Positions 46,111 through 59,540 are shown, counted from the first letter of the stretch. The stretch is DNA of 64,000 bases from Periplaneta americana (GCF_040183065.1 NC_091125.1:117341121-117405120); one strand, 5' to 3'. Translations and numbers: made by a program. The notes: generated by a model from the letters alone, not told the origin.

Positions 46111-47150
46111 GAAAATAATAATTTAGTGGTGTCAGCTTTTCTTTGTTTCTGTCAGTTTTTTTAAATACGATTTCCAGTGTATTTCAGAGTTTTAACTTGG
46201 CAGCCCTGTATCAGTTCTTAACGCCCCTTTTCAATTGCAGAAGCCATTAATAAAATATAATGTGATGATTGATGAGTGATGACCAACGACGAGATAATAA
46301 TGCGATAATGTTTTGTACTCGTAATAAGTAATATTAATAACAGCAAAGTAACCCCACGTATATGGAGAACTCAGTCATACATGCTTTGTGCATCACAGAC
46401 TTCAAAGAATCTTCCCAGGTGGTTCATTTGACTGCAGAAAGACACTGGTTACTCCAATAAATGTAACGGAGTGCCATACTTTAACATAACTTTTATCCAT
46501 TCTATTGAGAATGATTGATTATGTGTCTCTTATCCTGTGTAAGTTATGTCTTATGTTTTCTATTTGTGAATGTCTAATAGTGGTTCAAAACCTTCACAAG
46601 AATTATAATGGGGCGAGCCAATGGATCAGATTTTATGGCAAGATATGACGATAAGATAATTATATATAATTAACAGAGAATTTGGTATTAACGAACCTTA
46701 GATTGCTTGAAAACACATTGATAGGAATAATCAGTAATTGAGGATTGCTTTAATGAATCTCTTCTCTTCTCCAGAAACGAAATTACGAATTTATTAAATG
46801 TGAACTGCTTTTTGTATACTGGTAGAAACATTTTACTTCTCCGGTAAGGCATGTAGTCTACAACAGTGTTCACTGAGAATTATTTTATCCATATTTAGGC
46901 CTACCTTTTCATTGCACGAAGAATCGTGATACAGTAAAAAAAAAAAATCTGTTTAGAGATTTTACGGATTATACGCGTTTTCAATATCCCTGATACATAA
47001 AAAGTGGGTTTTGGCGTACCGTCTATCCTTGTCCATCCCTTGTTCTTTATGCATCTTGTTCTAAACTACTACAAACATTGTGTTAATATTCAGTAATTGT
47101 GAGCTATGTTATTCGATAGTATACTGTATATACGAAATACACTTCAGTAA
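46111..47150. other. No gene seen
   Basis: AT-rich, without exon or named repeat. Confidence 0.5.
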
Positions 47151-47158
47151 CATTGTGA

Positions 47159-47388
47159 AGTCCACCGCTGTAGAGTAACGGTTATCCTGCATGACCGTGA
47201 AACGAGTGGGCCCGGGTTCAAATCCTGGTTGGAACAAGTTACCTCGTTGAAGTTTTCCCTCAACCCATTTAGAACAAATACTAGGTAACTTACTGCGTTA
47301 GACTCATTTCGCTGGCATCACCTTCATTTCATTCAGACGCTAGGAAACCACAGCAGTTGATAAAGCGTCATAAAATAACCAATTAAAA
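47159..47388 (+). repeat. SINE-B, full length
   Basis: AGTCCACCGCTGTAGAGTAA, B box GGGTTCAAATCCTGG, TTTTCCCTCAACCCATTTAG and the tail AGCGTCATAAAATAACCAAT. Several small deletions relative to the other copies. Confidence 0.92.
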
Positions 47389-47584
47389 CCATCTTAAGAT
47401 TACTTGAAGTCAGAATTACATGTGAGGAGTTTCGAATCAAAATACTGTTATACGAGAGATGCGATATATCTCAAATTCAATATTTTGTAGTTAAGTCTTG
47501 TTCCAGAGAATGCCTCAATTACCGGTATAATATAATCAGACAACTATACTTTTTGTTAAGTATTAGTTAAGTAGGGCCTATCTA

Positions 47585-47649
47585 TTTACATACATACATA
47601 CATACATTCATACACACACATACACATATATACACATACATACAGACAG

Positions 47650-47681
<32 letters not shown>

Positions 47682-47684
47682 TTT
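47585..47684. repeat. Compound microsatellite (CATA)n (CA)n (TA)n
   Basis: CATA units pass into CA and then TA. The TA run resumes after the SINE-B copy at 47876-47897. Confidence 0.97.
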
Positions 47685-47875
47685 ATTGGGTTATTTTACG
47701 ACGCTGTATCAACATCTAGGTTATTTAGCGTCTGAATGATATGAAGGTGATAATGCCGGTGAAATGAGTTCGGGGTCCATCACCGAAAGTTACCCAGCAT
47801 TTGCTCGTAATGGGTTGAGGGAAAACCCCGGAAAAAACCTCAACCAGGTAACTTGCCCCGACCGGGATTCGAACC
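47685..47875 (-). repeat. SINE-B, 5'-truncated, inside a (TA)n tract
   Basis: On minus it starts at the B box (GGTTCGAATCCCGGTCGG), then GAGGTTTTTTCCGGGGTTTT, GCAAATGCTGGGTAACTTTC, and the tail GCGTCGTAAAATAACCCAAT. TA repeats lie directly on both sides. It has the least-degraded tail and core among the SINE-B copies here. Confidence 0.94.
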
Positions 47876-47899
47876 ATATATATATATATATATATACAA

Positions 47900-48535
47900 T
47901 GTAAAGCGCTTGTGTCGTATGCACGAGTGTATTAAATTTCTCAAATTTTTAGAGTACAGCATTAAATAATTCTAGTCCCAAAAATTTGCCGCCCCCCAAC
48001 ACTTGACGCGTCGGGCTTATATCCCATGTATAAATACGGCCCTGGATTTCATTCATTTCTTTACGTTCAGGAGGGATGATTGTACAGAGAGAGAGAGAGA
48101 GAGAGATAAACAAAAAAAAACAGAGAGAACTCTAAAACATTTTTTTTTTCTTATTCACAGATACTGAAAACATGCATTTCTATTTAAGGATCTTGAAATA
48201 AATTGTTAGTAATTAATTACTTTCTCTATGATTGACGTATATAGTAAGAAAACAAGAGAAGAAGAAACAGGAGGAAAAGGAAGTAGGGTAGGAAAATGGG
48301 AAGAAGAAAAAGAGAAGAAAGATGAAAACATTCAGTTCGATTGAAAAGTATTAAATTAGAATTGCGATAGCGATGACAGGGACTTCGCTCATTAATTCGA
48401 GGATTCGTTGTTGATTGCATTCGTACCTTTGATCTCGGAGTCCAGTAATTCCAACAAATGAATCAGAAGCAGATCATCCAGTGGACCAATGATTCAGTGA
48501 GTACCGTCATGTCCCCCACTCCCCCCACCTCTCCA
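47900..48535. other. No gene seen; (GA)n run
   Basis: A short GA run at 48089-48106 and an A/G-rich stretch at 48245-48320. No exon. Confidence 0.5.
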
Positions 48536-48539
48536 TTCC

Positions 48540-48705
48540 CCTCTTCGTGCAGTATTCAGTGAGCTTGGACAGTGAGTGCTTTAGTGTGCTTGCGATCATC
48601 GTGTGGTTAGTGTGCACGGCTGAGCTTCTTGTTCGTGTTGGATTGTCATGGTTTCGTGATCTTGCAACATTGTTGTGAACTGTTCGAGGCTGTGTAAAGG
48701 TAAAC
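48540..48705 (+). promoter_or_regulatory. Candidate promoter and non-coding first exon
   Basis: TATTCAGTGAGC near 48552-48563 contains the arthropod initiator core TCAGT. About 26-30 bases downstream is an AGTGT word in the place of a DPE-like element. The following 140 bp is less AT-rich than its surroundings and ends in GTGTAAAG followed by GTAAACG (48698-48704), a fair 5' splice donor. This would fit a 5' UTR exon of a plus-strand gene whose coding exons lie beyond the window. No protein evidence supports it. Confidence 0.25.
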
Positions 48706-49519
48706 GGAATAATACCTAAATTTAGCATAGAAATAAGAGAAATTTAATAAGATTATAAAAGCAGCATTTCTTAAACTTGGTATTTCGCAGAAATTTTAAA
48801 ATTGTATGAACCGGCTTAAGCTATCTGCGCTGTTAACAGCATGTTTATCGAACTTCGTTGTCCTTATGAGCTTTATAAATCAATGCTTCTTTATTGTATT
48901 AGACGATCAAACATAATATATTAGGAAAATATTTTTTTGAAATTGTATTACTGGGGGGATGAGTAAAATGGAGAACTTTATCGGTGATATAACAAACTGC
49001 ATAATACCTAAATTTAGCATATGGAAACTCTGCTGAAAGATTTTTCTTCATCTATTTATCATATGTGGTTATGATATAAGATGTGCAGAAACCTGAAGAA
49101 TAGTATTAATATACTTTAACCTGCATTTGTGCCGTAACTGTAATCTGCAGAATTTTTTAACCATTTTTACTCGTGTGTTACTTTTTTTAAATGTAAAATT
49201 ATATTGAACTTTGAAAATAAAACGACAGATGTCTCAACTCAGGAGGTTATAAAGTTGCTGTCAACAAGGCTAGGATGTGAACTTTCTTCGGTGAAACTTC
49301 GATATCTCCCCACACTACACACGGGAAAGAAAACTTACTTATACCATTGAAAATTTTTCACATTCCTCGACATCATCTCTTATATATCCCCTCAACTAAC
49401 CCACTAACCTTGTCGCATACCTCGGCCTTAGTCACTTAGCTATCTCTCATTTAACCCATCTAACCCATAACGAAACAAAAATCAAACGTCAATCCCGTAT
49501 GTGGTGTTGATTTGACATC
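48706..49519. other. No gene seen
   Basis: AT-rich. AATACCTAAATTTAGCATA occurs twice (near 48711 and 49001), a short direct repeat about 290 bp apart. Confidence 0.45.
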
Positions 49520-49846
49520 CTAGTTGTTATCTAACAGTTCTTGCACGAACTGTTGATAATTTTCAGCTTTACTATTGCCAAGAAAACCATTAACTACTGC
49601 ACAAAAGGCTGTCAAAGTCGCTAGTTCCTTAGAACTTAACTTTTTCTGAAAGTCTTTATCGAGCAGGAGTTTTCTAATTTGAGGGTCGATAAATATTTCC
49701 TCTTTCACTTTCGCATCACTTAGCTTTGGCAACTGTCTTCTGAAATACGCAAAACCTTCTTCAATCTTATCCATAGGCTTAACGAAGTTCTTCATAAGAC
49801 CTAATTTTACGTGCAAAGGAGGAAGAACTCTAACCGTCCGATACAA
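49520..49846 (-). pseudogene. Fragment of a repetitive, uncharacterised insect protein family
   Basis: The open frame has PPLHVKLGLMKNFVKPMD near the start, then FRRQLPKLSDAKVKEEIF, DPQIRKLLLD and a C-terminal VNGFLGNSKAENYQQFVQEL. I recall this order (PPLHIKLGL-x-K-x-FVK, then a P-x-LS-x-x-K-x-x-x-G block, then FLGN-x-KA-x-NY) from a multi-copy protein family in insects and some other animals that behaves like a transposon-borne gene of unknown function. In the family the protein continues well past the NY motif with an H-rich segment. Here it stops after LLDNN, so this is a fragment. Frame is intact over 108 codons. Confidence 0.55.
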
Positions 49847-52800
49847 AAAAAAAAGTCTGTCCGAGATAGAATGACCTATGTACTATGCTGACTGCCTTAG
49901 CGGACATCTCCCCTCATTGTAATATAACAGCTAAAATAAGTTATTTACTATTGCTATTTTCTAACGTGAAATCTAAATATAGTACATTAATTTATTTGTA
50001 ATAAATGTAATAGATTTAAACTTCACTACAACTTTCAGAATGTCTTGCATCGTTGGCTTACTTCTAAAACCTCATAAATGGGTTTGAGAAAATTATACAG
50101 AAAATTCAAATAATTTCATATTCTTTTCATATCCCAGCTAACAATTGTTATGAATTTATTTAGGAAATACAGGAGGGCGATATCGAATATAGACCCCTTT
50201 TCTGATACAGTGGTCAATATAAAAATATGAAATTGTTGCAATATAGAATAGTCACAAATTAATTTGTAAGTAAACACATAATGAGAATATTAGTCATGTT
50301 AGGTCTTGGTTACTCAATTATTAAGGGAAAAAGTGAGAATGCAACTACTACATTACAAAAAAAAGTAGACTAGACGTTTCAAGTTTTAATGGAGTTGGCG
50401 CCGTCTGATCTTGAAATTAATTGTACTGATACTCTGTAGGTAAAATTGGACAAAATCTAAAACTGTATGAATATCTCGTATTGGTTCATATATGCATTAC
50501 ACTTAATTTCGTGTAGTGAACAAAAAGAGAGATATCAAAAGAAGTTCGAAATTAGAGGAATAACATAATTTCTAATCTCTGTACAGCAGCAGAAATGAAG
50601 CGGAAAATAAGAATCCTTTGTTCCAAGGCTGTTTTGGATTAAGGAATCCATTAAATATAATAAGTTCGATATTGGGGGTCTTCGATCGGACTCAGTTTAC
50701 ATCTGTCTTTACACGTGGATATAGCATACTACTGCTGTACTAGCGTTAAGGCGCTTTTTCATTAACCGACACGTTATCGTTAATGTCTGTCCGATCTTAA
50801 CAAGACACTGATAAAAGTATTTTTGCACGTTTTCATTAGAAAAAAAGCCGGCGGCACCGATAACTCTGGAAATACTTCAAGGCTGCTGTCAGACTGTATT
50901 ATACATTTGCTTTTAAGGCAAAAGAAAACATTGTGACATTTTGTTCTAGTTACGTCCCATAGTGAACGTTCGATATCTGGACTGGCACACGTAATTTCAG
51001 GAATATTTAATAGAACCTATTGATCACATACATAATGAGGGAATAGTCAAAAACTCCCTTGTAATTTGAGGAAACGGGCAAAAATATTTAAAGATTTTTG
51101 CAAAATTTTACACGAAATCACAAGTTTCTTCCCACTTTTCTCAGACTTAACCGGCATAGACCTATTGTGTGGTTAATTTTTTTCAGTTTTTGAAGTATTA
51201 TTAACGTTTAACTTTGTTTTTGAGTTCAGTTTTTTAATACTGAATTAAAATTGGTTCGTTTTTGTAATCGAGGATGATGAATATTATTATTGACGTATTT
51301 GACCAGGTCATCTCTATGTAGTGTTCAAAGTCTGCCATTCTCATTCCTTGTTGACGTTTGCGCAATATTGTGCGTGTTTTCTTTACCTTGTAGATTTTTT
51401 ACATTTTAATTAAGTTTGAGTAAGAAACCGTTTTAAAATATCGATAAAATCCAAAAAGTTGGGTTGAGATTTATAAAACTGAGAATTGAACGCCGAATAG
51501 AAAGATTCACATTCTTTCGTCGTGTTCAACATAGCTTCAGCCTACATTTCTGGAAATAAATTGAATAGTTCTCTATAATTTTAAGTTCCGTTAATTTTTA
51601 ATTAGACGGCTGAGACTCGAATAAGTTGGAAGCGGCATCCAAGAAGTCACCAGAGAATGAAGACCTCACTGACTGAAATAAATAATCGAACTGAATAAGA
51701 CGTTGAGAGGGAACACTGCACACAATTAAAAGAAAATACAAATGACTTGTACACTTTATGGTCGACAAACTGAGGAACACTACACACCTTTAAAAGGAGG
51801 AAAGAAGACTGCTTATGCAGACACATACGGAGATTACAGACTTCCTCTGAGTTAACGAGCGCTAATAGTCTGAGGTTTCTCAAATTTCATATCCTAAGCC
51901 TTGTTACAAAATTAGAACATGATCAGAGAAAACTTTTTAATAGGAATCGTCAATAAATTCACTAATTTAATCCAGTTCTCACTTCCTCTGTTACATCGGT
52001 ATCTGCGTCTGCTTATCTGTATCGTGTTGAAGAAAAAAAGTGCTCTTAGCTGTAGCGCCAGCAACTCAGCATTAATACACATTCCCATTTAACACATGTC
52101 TAATAGAAACGACTTCATAACGGACCCAAAGTGGATGACTCCTCAGGTCTGGTAACCTAATACTGTACTGGCGATGACAAAGTACTTTCTCAACGTTGAA
52201 ACTACACCCGAACACGAGCTTTGCTCATACGGGTGTTCCTGATCTTTTTATGCTCTGTATAATTAATTTAGTAGAAGTAAATATCAATAAAATGTCGATA
52301 ATAATTAAAAAAGAAACGTTGGAGATGTAGAGGCAAAAACTACAGCAGAATCAAAATTCTTCCTCTAAACGCAATCCCCGTGAAAGCATTAAAATCTCAT
52401 ACGCAGTTATAGTTTTAAATAAATAGACATAAAATTCCGCGACATTTTACAGCCTATTAATTAAAGGTTAAGTGAAGAGGTAAATGAAGGAAAGAATAAA
52501 CGTCTAACTCGGTAAAAAATAAATAAATGGAATGTGATTTTATCTTCGAAAGAGTCGCGACTCGTGACCGTTCAGTGTGTAATGGAAATCTTGTGAATGA
52601 AACATGTTCATTTTGCATGTTGATACTAATATTTTTTTTATATTAGGTTGTTTGTTTAGTTGTAACCCGTATTACATAGAGGTTCACTGCATATGACAGA
52701 CAAACTTACTCTAGTGACGAAATCTAATTCCATAACGAGCAAGTATAAGCAATATACAAACTACTCGCTATATCAATAGTTCAGCTGCTGCTAAGCTATC

Positions 52801-53770
52801 TCTGTTAAGGTATCATATGCAGAGACGTTCGTGTTATATAGCTACAGAGTGAAAAGTCAGTTTTCTTCAATAAGTGAACAGTGTATGTAAATATTGGCGT
52901 CAGTGCGATCAATTGCAAGTCAATTATGGCAGAGTTACACATATTCACGTATATACATTAGTGTCCTGCAATGTTCGAACATGAGACAACCAAGATATTA
53001 AAAGCTTAGTCTTATTTTAGATGAGAAATTAATCGCAAGATCTGTGCTAAAATCCTTAAGCGGTTAAAACATGAGTGGAGGAGAGCCAATATTTTTGTAA
53101 CAACATGGAACAAATACGACAAACTTCCATCTGTGGAGCAAACGTCGGCAAATATCGAACTTCATTATACTCGACAAACTTGAAACGAACATAGCGCCTA
53201 TAATGCACAACGCTAGTATACACACTACATAGGTACAAAATTTTTAAATGTAACTTCATATAAACCCAGAGAAAAATCAGAAAAAGTAGTCTGCAGCGTA
53301 CAGAGAATTTAAGGAAACAAAATTCGTTTAAAAAGGGTATTTTATATGGTTAGCCTCAGATCTTCGTTAAACAAATGAGAAGTTACCGTGAAAGTATTTG
53401 ATAAATATAACTACTCACTCCACTTTGTGATAAAAAGTTTACCCTATTCTGTTGTGAATATTTTAAGAAACTTTCTAAGAAAAAAATAATTTCGATAAAA
53501 TTCAGTATCAGTCTGTGATGTATCATTTTTTAAAGTTTGTCCGGCAAGGACATTAGAGTATATGGTGGATATATTGGGTTTACTGGAGAATACGATACGA
53601 AACTGCACGATTTTTTTTCGACAGGTTGGGTTTTTTTTAGGCTTTTGGTATGCCTTGCATATAGGCCTATAATTGTGCATTGCAGTTATCGTCTTCATCT
53701 TTGTTTCATCAGTGGGGATCTAATATGGCTGTATCGTATTCTTCAGTAATCCCGATACTTTGAGGGATAA
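49847..53770. other. Long stretch with no recognisable gene
   Basis: Nearly 4 kb of AT-rich sequence without any repeat seen elsewhere in the window. Small open frames (51598-51883 minus, 53056-53259 minus, 53444-53698 minus) lack similarity and splice context. Confidence 0.5.
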
Positions 53771-53939
53771 TTGTCCTTTCTTATGCCGCCATACAAAACT
53801 GAGTTGCGAAATTTGAGAGAAAAAACTGTTAAAAAGCTGGTGTTGGAAGACCTATTTGACCTCTCAGTAAATATCAAAGCCATGGAGGACGTAAGTAATT
53901 TTGGACAATCGGCGAATTTGGTTAAAACGTATATCAGAG

Positions 53940-54540
53940 GCTCTGACAATTTCCTATGAACGTGTCTTTCACATCATACACAATGAATTGGATATGATAA
54001 AATTAAATGCTAAGTCTATTCCTAAACGCTTATTTTAAAGTCTCTTTGCGGCAATTTTGAATAGGATTCTTGTATTGTAACTGTGGACGAAATTCGGATC
54101 AGTCGAAATTTACAGAAACAAAAGAACGGTAAAAGGGATGGAAATATTGGTCCTTCCTGTCCAAATGAATTTTTGCCTTTAAGTAGGCAGGAAAGATCTT
54201 CTCGTCATTTTTTTTTTTTTTTTTTCAGATATAGGAGGAAGAACTTGGATTACTTACTGTAAAATAAGGTAAAACTATAAAGGGGGCGTTTCATTCTTTA
54301 TTAACTAGCGTAGGTAAGCTTCGGAAAAAGTTGTAGAATTTTCAAAGGTGTGCTGCTACTGCAAGATAATGCCGCAATTGAGAAGTCCTTAATTGCGTTG
54401 CAGAAAAATTTAATTTGCTTTGAATTAATTGAAAATCCACCATATTCGCCAAATTCTCATCCGAACATTGAAAGAAGTTTTCATCGAACGAGGTAGTAAA
54501 AAGTAGACCGCGTGGTTCGGTGCCCTTATCTTCTAGGTTA
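53940..54540 (+). pseudogene. mariner transposase relic, broken
   Basis: In broken plus frames: ERVFHIIHNELDMIKLNAKS then IPKRL, the mariner segment linking the HTH to the catalytic domain. IVTVDEIRISRN marks the first catalytic Asp region. LLLQDNAAIEKSLIALQ then FELIENPPYSPNSHPNIERS carries the second Asp and the PPYSP box. The third catalytic position (D in PSDFHLF-type boxes) is lost. The open frame 53771-53956 just upstream may be the degraded N-terminus, but I could not align it. Confidence 0.78.
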
Positions 54541-54699
54541 AGTATGATTGAAGTGTTCAACAACGAACTATGAAGTAAAAAAGAAACGGGCCAACCTACA
54601 GACGTACAGTGAGAGCATAAGAAATGCCTCGATACACTAAACCATGAATATCATAATTAACATACTTCGTCCATATGATCCTCGACTTTTTAGTGGTGC

Positions 54700-54883
54700 C
54701 AATGTCATCTTCACAATAAAGAATTACTATGTACATACGTAGATTGTCAAAATAAAAGCTTGTGCGTTTATCAGTTAGGTAATTTTTATACTGCAAGAAG
54801 CTTCTTTCGACATCGCATGAGGTGAATGGAGCGCAAGTAAAAAGTCCCACATAATTTCTGTAGTGCTCGGGGAAAAGTGGCAC
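54700..54883 (-). pseudogene. hAT dimerisation-domain fragment
   Basis: The minus frame reads APFTSCDVERSFLQYKNYLT, DKRTSF and NLRMYIVILYC. This is the C-terminal dimerisation motif of CGGBP1-like hAT proteins (S-x-DVERSFS-x-YK-x-ILTD-x-R). It abuts the mariner relic in opposite orientation. The rest of the transposase was not found upstream. Confidence 0.72.
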
Positions 54884-57265
54884 AAGTCAAAAATGTTAAT
54901 TTTACAGGAGGAGGAAGAAACTGGCTTCACACTGGTTTGTTAATTTGATTTTCTTCTGTATGAATTATTTTAATTGGAGAAATACTTAAGTCTCTTTTCC
55001 CAAGCGAGCAGATGTTCCGTAAGTTTCCAATAAACTGATAAAAAAAATTTGTGGAAATTACCTTATGCCACTTTTTCCAAGCATTGCAAGTTTGCGATCT
55101 TGTTCTCTTTTCACCAAAATGCACAACATTGCATAGTAACTTTTTTTTTTTGTATAGGCCTAACACTGGAACTTGTTTTGCACCTTATCAGTATATGGTC
55201 CTTATGGTGCCTTCATAATTGTTTTCGATACTTCCTCAATTATTTTAATACCTTCGGACAGTTATAGACCAGACCTTTCCAGTTGCGTTATAAACTAATT
55301 GGTCATTATGAATTGCAGATTGTATTTTTTGAAATCGGGGATTTTGCCGTTGTAAAATCAGCCGAATCTTCACCATCTAATACGTGAACGACTCGTGTGA
55401 CTTTATTGTAATGTTCTGCGTAATATAAGGCAGCTCAGTCTGATTGTCTTGTATTCGATTCTCGGTATTCTACTAGGGGGAGAGGGGAGGACTTGCGTCA
55501 TACTGACATCCAGAGCGCAGGTAACTTGCATAGTCATATTAGGGTGTCGTAATAAGTACTATCCCTGATCACATAGCCTATATAACAGATAGGCCATCCC
55601 CATGTTAAAAACGGTAACGTGTGGAAGAGAACCACCAAGATCGCCATTGTTGATTGGCAACGTCCGCTAGATGGAAGTACAGTTGCGCCATGCAATTCAA
55701 ATGAGTTATAAAACGAATTCTTCTGTAGTTGCTACATGGCAGCATAGTGAAACTGATGAAAGATGTTGCCTTCAAAGCCCATAAGGCTGATTAATCTGTT
55801 GATATGTGATTTGGGGTACTATGCAAGTGTAGTTTGCAGAGAAACTATTTTGAAAGGCTTAGAATTGCATTACGAGCTTCGTGCTTGGTGCATATAGTTA
55901 AAAAGTGGAAAAAAAGTGGATTAAATAAATTGTTCGGAGATTCAATAACCTTTTCCATGCAAGGCTAAGAACTTATCAATACTTTAATCATTCAAGATTA
56001 AATTCAATGATAATGACTAATAACAATGTTTGTTGATATAACTGCCTTACAATCTGATAATAGGTTTAGTACATGATGTATTTTCACATTAATAATTTCA
56101 AATTACAGTTAGAACATATGTCTTAACATCTGTAGTGAAACAAACTGGATTCTTCAGATAAACTACGTGCATTCAATTTCTCTAGACTTATAAAGTCTTC
56201 GATTGCATTGTAAAATTAAGGTGCAATGGAATATAGGTACTGCAGTGTTTTAAAGCAAGCAACTTTCCCCCTCTAAAGATATGACGTTTAGTAGAAACGG
56301 GATTTCACACAAATATTGTTTATTACAAGCTCAAACAGATAAGTAATACAGTGATCAATTAGGCTATATACCATTTGTTCCAAAGATAAGATAAAAGCAA
56401 ACTAATTCCAGAACCATTACTCACTTCGATAATTCGGAAAGAAATCGGATTCAAAACTAATTATTCTACATAAACAGAAAATTGTCGTAATCGTTACTGT
56501 TAATTGATGCGTCATTTCAGCGAAGAAATTGATCTATCAAACATTTGGGCCATTCCAGCGTTTTTCTCTTAAGGCGGTAGTCATAAAGTTGTAGAGTTAA
56601 TGTAAACTTCGCGGCAAAAAGAATGGACCACTGACAATTCAGAAGTTCGAGATACATAATATTGCGTATGCTTCGTCTCGTCAAAGCCATAGTTCACCAG
56701 GTGACAAATAAACCATTTAAATTTGCTGTATTTGGAGTTTGAAATATGTCTTGTCATGGAGGTTCGATTCTAGATACATCAGGATCTCTGAAGAGTGGAA
56801 TAATAATAAAATTGTTAAATACAAAATCAAGCAAAATGAAAGTGAACAGGCAATTCACATATGCCGAACTAGTACTATCAATTTCAATAGTGTAGATCTG
56901 TGGTCGTCAGCATTCGCTGAAATAGGTAACGGGTAAAAAGTGTATCGCAATATGCACCGTTTTGCAGAAGGGAGAGGGAAGTAGCATACCCGCCAGTAGC
57001 TACTGTTGCACGCCAGTGCAATGTCTTATCCGCCGGTAAGAGACGCTAGACCGAGGGTGCACTGTGCTGATGACCGCTGGCGTAGTTAGTTGCAACACGG
57101 GTCTACAGAACGAGTGAATGGTATTATTCCAGAGTTAGAGTATCCCACAATCTTCTTTGTTCCCTTCGTTCTTGATTACGTTCTTTTAACACATGTCACT
57201 AAAAAAATAGTTTATTTAAATAAACTTCACTGTATTAATATTAAATTATGTTGGTATTTCGCCTT
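54884..57265. other. No gene seen
   Basis: The open frame 54927-55166 (minus) lies upstream of the hAT fragment on the same strand and might be more of it, but shows no motif. A weak tRNA-like word (GCAGCTCAGTCTGATTG, TATTCGATTCTCGG) lies near 55430-55465. Confidence 0.4.
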
Positions 57266-57372
57266 GGAATGGAATGGGATTTTCTGGAGGGGGCACTACG
57301 ACCCAGCATTGCAACTTTTCACGATCTATTGCGCTAACCCTCAACCTCATGGGGTAGGATGGCCATTTCCAT
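57266..57372 (-). repeat. SINE-F, partial copy (tail half)
   Basis: GGAATGGAATGGGATTTTCT on plus is the complement of the SINE-F tail. ACGATCTATTGCGCTAACCC matches the corresponding stretch at 42781-42985. Head not present. Confidence 0.65.
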
Positions 57373-57976
57373 TTCCCCTACATTGCATACGTTACATACG
57401 AATAGTACACTAATCAGACTTGAGATGTATGCAACAAGCAACAATTATTATTCTTCCACGTGACACATTTCGTCACGTTAGACCGCCTGATAGTAATAGA
57501 TGTATCAGCCAGAACCTGTCATAGGTACAAGATAATGAGAAAGAGGACATCTTTTTTTTTTTTGGTATATGGAGACGACTGATATCTTCAGTAATCTGTC
57601 AACACTCCATGTATCAAATTTTTAATTTTTTTTTTGCTATAGTCTATTGTTGATTCTTATCACACATTCGCTCCTTGAACCCACGTATGAACTTAGATAA
57701 TTATCGATATAAAACACTACAAATCTCTCCCACATAGTTCATTTTTGAGCCTCTAGATGACAACCTGAGTAAAAGCTAGGTACAAGAAAAACTAGGTACG
57801 AATGCCGGTTTCTTTTACCCTATGTATGCAAATTTACGCTTGCCTATACTATTTTACTGCTAGATGCATAGTTGCGTCCAGTAGACCATCTTTCCCTAAT
57901 CCACATATCTAAATTTTAATTGTTTTATTTTCCTACATAAGTTCATTAAATGCAAAAAAAAAGTCCACTCTGTCGA
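57373..57976. other. No gene seen
   Basis: AT-rich spacer. Confidence 0.5.
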
Positions 57977-58015
57977 CGCTAAATACCCATAGTTGATACA
58001 GCGTCGTTAAATACC
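57977..58015 (+). repeat. SINE-C tail fragment
   Basis: CGACGCTAAATACCCATAGT and GATACAGCGTCGTTAAATAC match only the last 40 bp of SINE-C. Confidence 0.7.
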
Positions 58016-59540
58016 TCTGTAAAAAAAGATTACTTTGCACTTCATATTGCCTCGTTAAATAAAAAAGAAGAGTTTTTACATAAAGCAATTACTAGTTTGT
58101 GACTTTGTGCTGGATTAACTAACATTCTGAGTTGTGGGACACTGGAGGTCTGCAAAGGAAGGTCAACGCCTGCCACTGAGTGATCGGGTCAAGGGAACTG
58201 AGAACCATAAGAAGTCGGTTCACATACAGCACTTTGTTACCTTTATTACAAATTTTCTTCAGGAACTAGGCTTAGCTACAGCACCTCCGACAATGCAAAT
58301 TTCAATTCAAATATTCAGTTATGTTGGTAAATAAATCGTATGCGAATTAAGAAAACAAGAGGAAACAAGTTAACCATCGTAATGTAATAATTAAAAAGAT
58401 ATGCGCGACGATTGATAAGTTCACAGTAGCAGTTTGTCTCGTAATCCTTAGATAACAAAAAGATAACTATGTACGTAAATACGAAAATATTGGAATAAAG
58501 GAAAGTTATTTTTCGTAAATTACAGATAATTTATCATTGATAACTAATCAATTCAAAACTGCGTAATTAAAAGGAAACTCGCTTGTATTGTAACAACTAT
58601 GAATAATTGGTGTAGGACGCCGTTGTAGTGTTAAGAGAATGAATCTTCCTCTCTAGAGCAGCTCTTCGCGACTTTACGTAAGTAGAAAGTGACCCGGACG
58701 GAAACTTGGCTATGCTGCTGTTTTAAGTGTGTCAACAAAGTGCATTAACATAATCATCCTGTAAACTGACCATTACATTTATAATCCTTTTTTATTTATT
58801 ATATTAAAGCATATATAACATATTACATATTAATGATAGGCCTATAATTACACATTATTTTATGGAGTTTTGAGTGATTAACATCACAAACACTTGAGCG
58901 AAATCCTATTTTCTTCCGCTTCTTACAGTATGTTGAACTGGTTGGCTTTTCGTCATAGCAAACGAGACTTGATCTCGATAGATCTTTCATAAGTTCAATG
59001 TACAAAATAATAATCTGTTGACGGGTAAGAGAGAGACTGTCTCCAGGATGTCGGTAAGTCTCTTGTGAAATGCAGACTTGATTTGCTTTAATTCCCATTT
59101 ATTCAGAACATTTTCCTTAGGAATCCTGTGTATTAAATGTGACGGTCATTCCAGTTTGGCACCGGTGACGAAACACATCTGATACAGTATCAAACTATGA
59201 ATACTTATATCTAAAGGTTTGGAAGGAAATAAATTTTTTTAGATCATGCTAATTTGTGTTAAGCGGCGTACTCTCTCATAAGTAATTCAAATAATCGTAT
59301 TTAAAAGTTGGCTAAGTTTTCATAATTGTCATATGGTCTACCTCCTTTTTGCGAAGTCTAAAAAATTTTACTTTTTCGTAATTCTTAACCCCCATCCTAG
59401 AAATCTATTACGAAGATGGAGTACGCTTGTCACCCACAACTGTTGAATACCACATCCTAATCCTCAACTATGCTTTCACTAATCTAGAGATTTAAACAAA
59501 ACTTTCCTTCTAATCAGCGTGAGATGATGTAAGCGGAGCT
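58016..59540. other. No gene seen
   Basis: Open frames at 58134-58334 and 58823-59098 have no similarity that I recognise. Confidence 0.5.
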
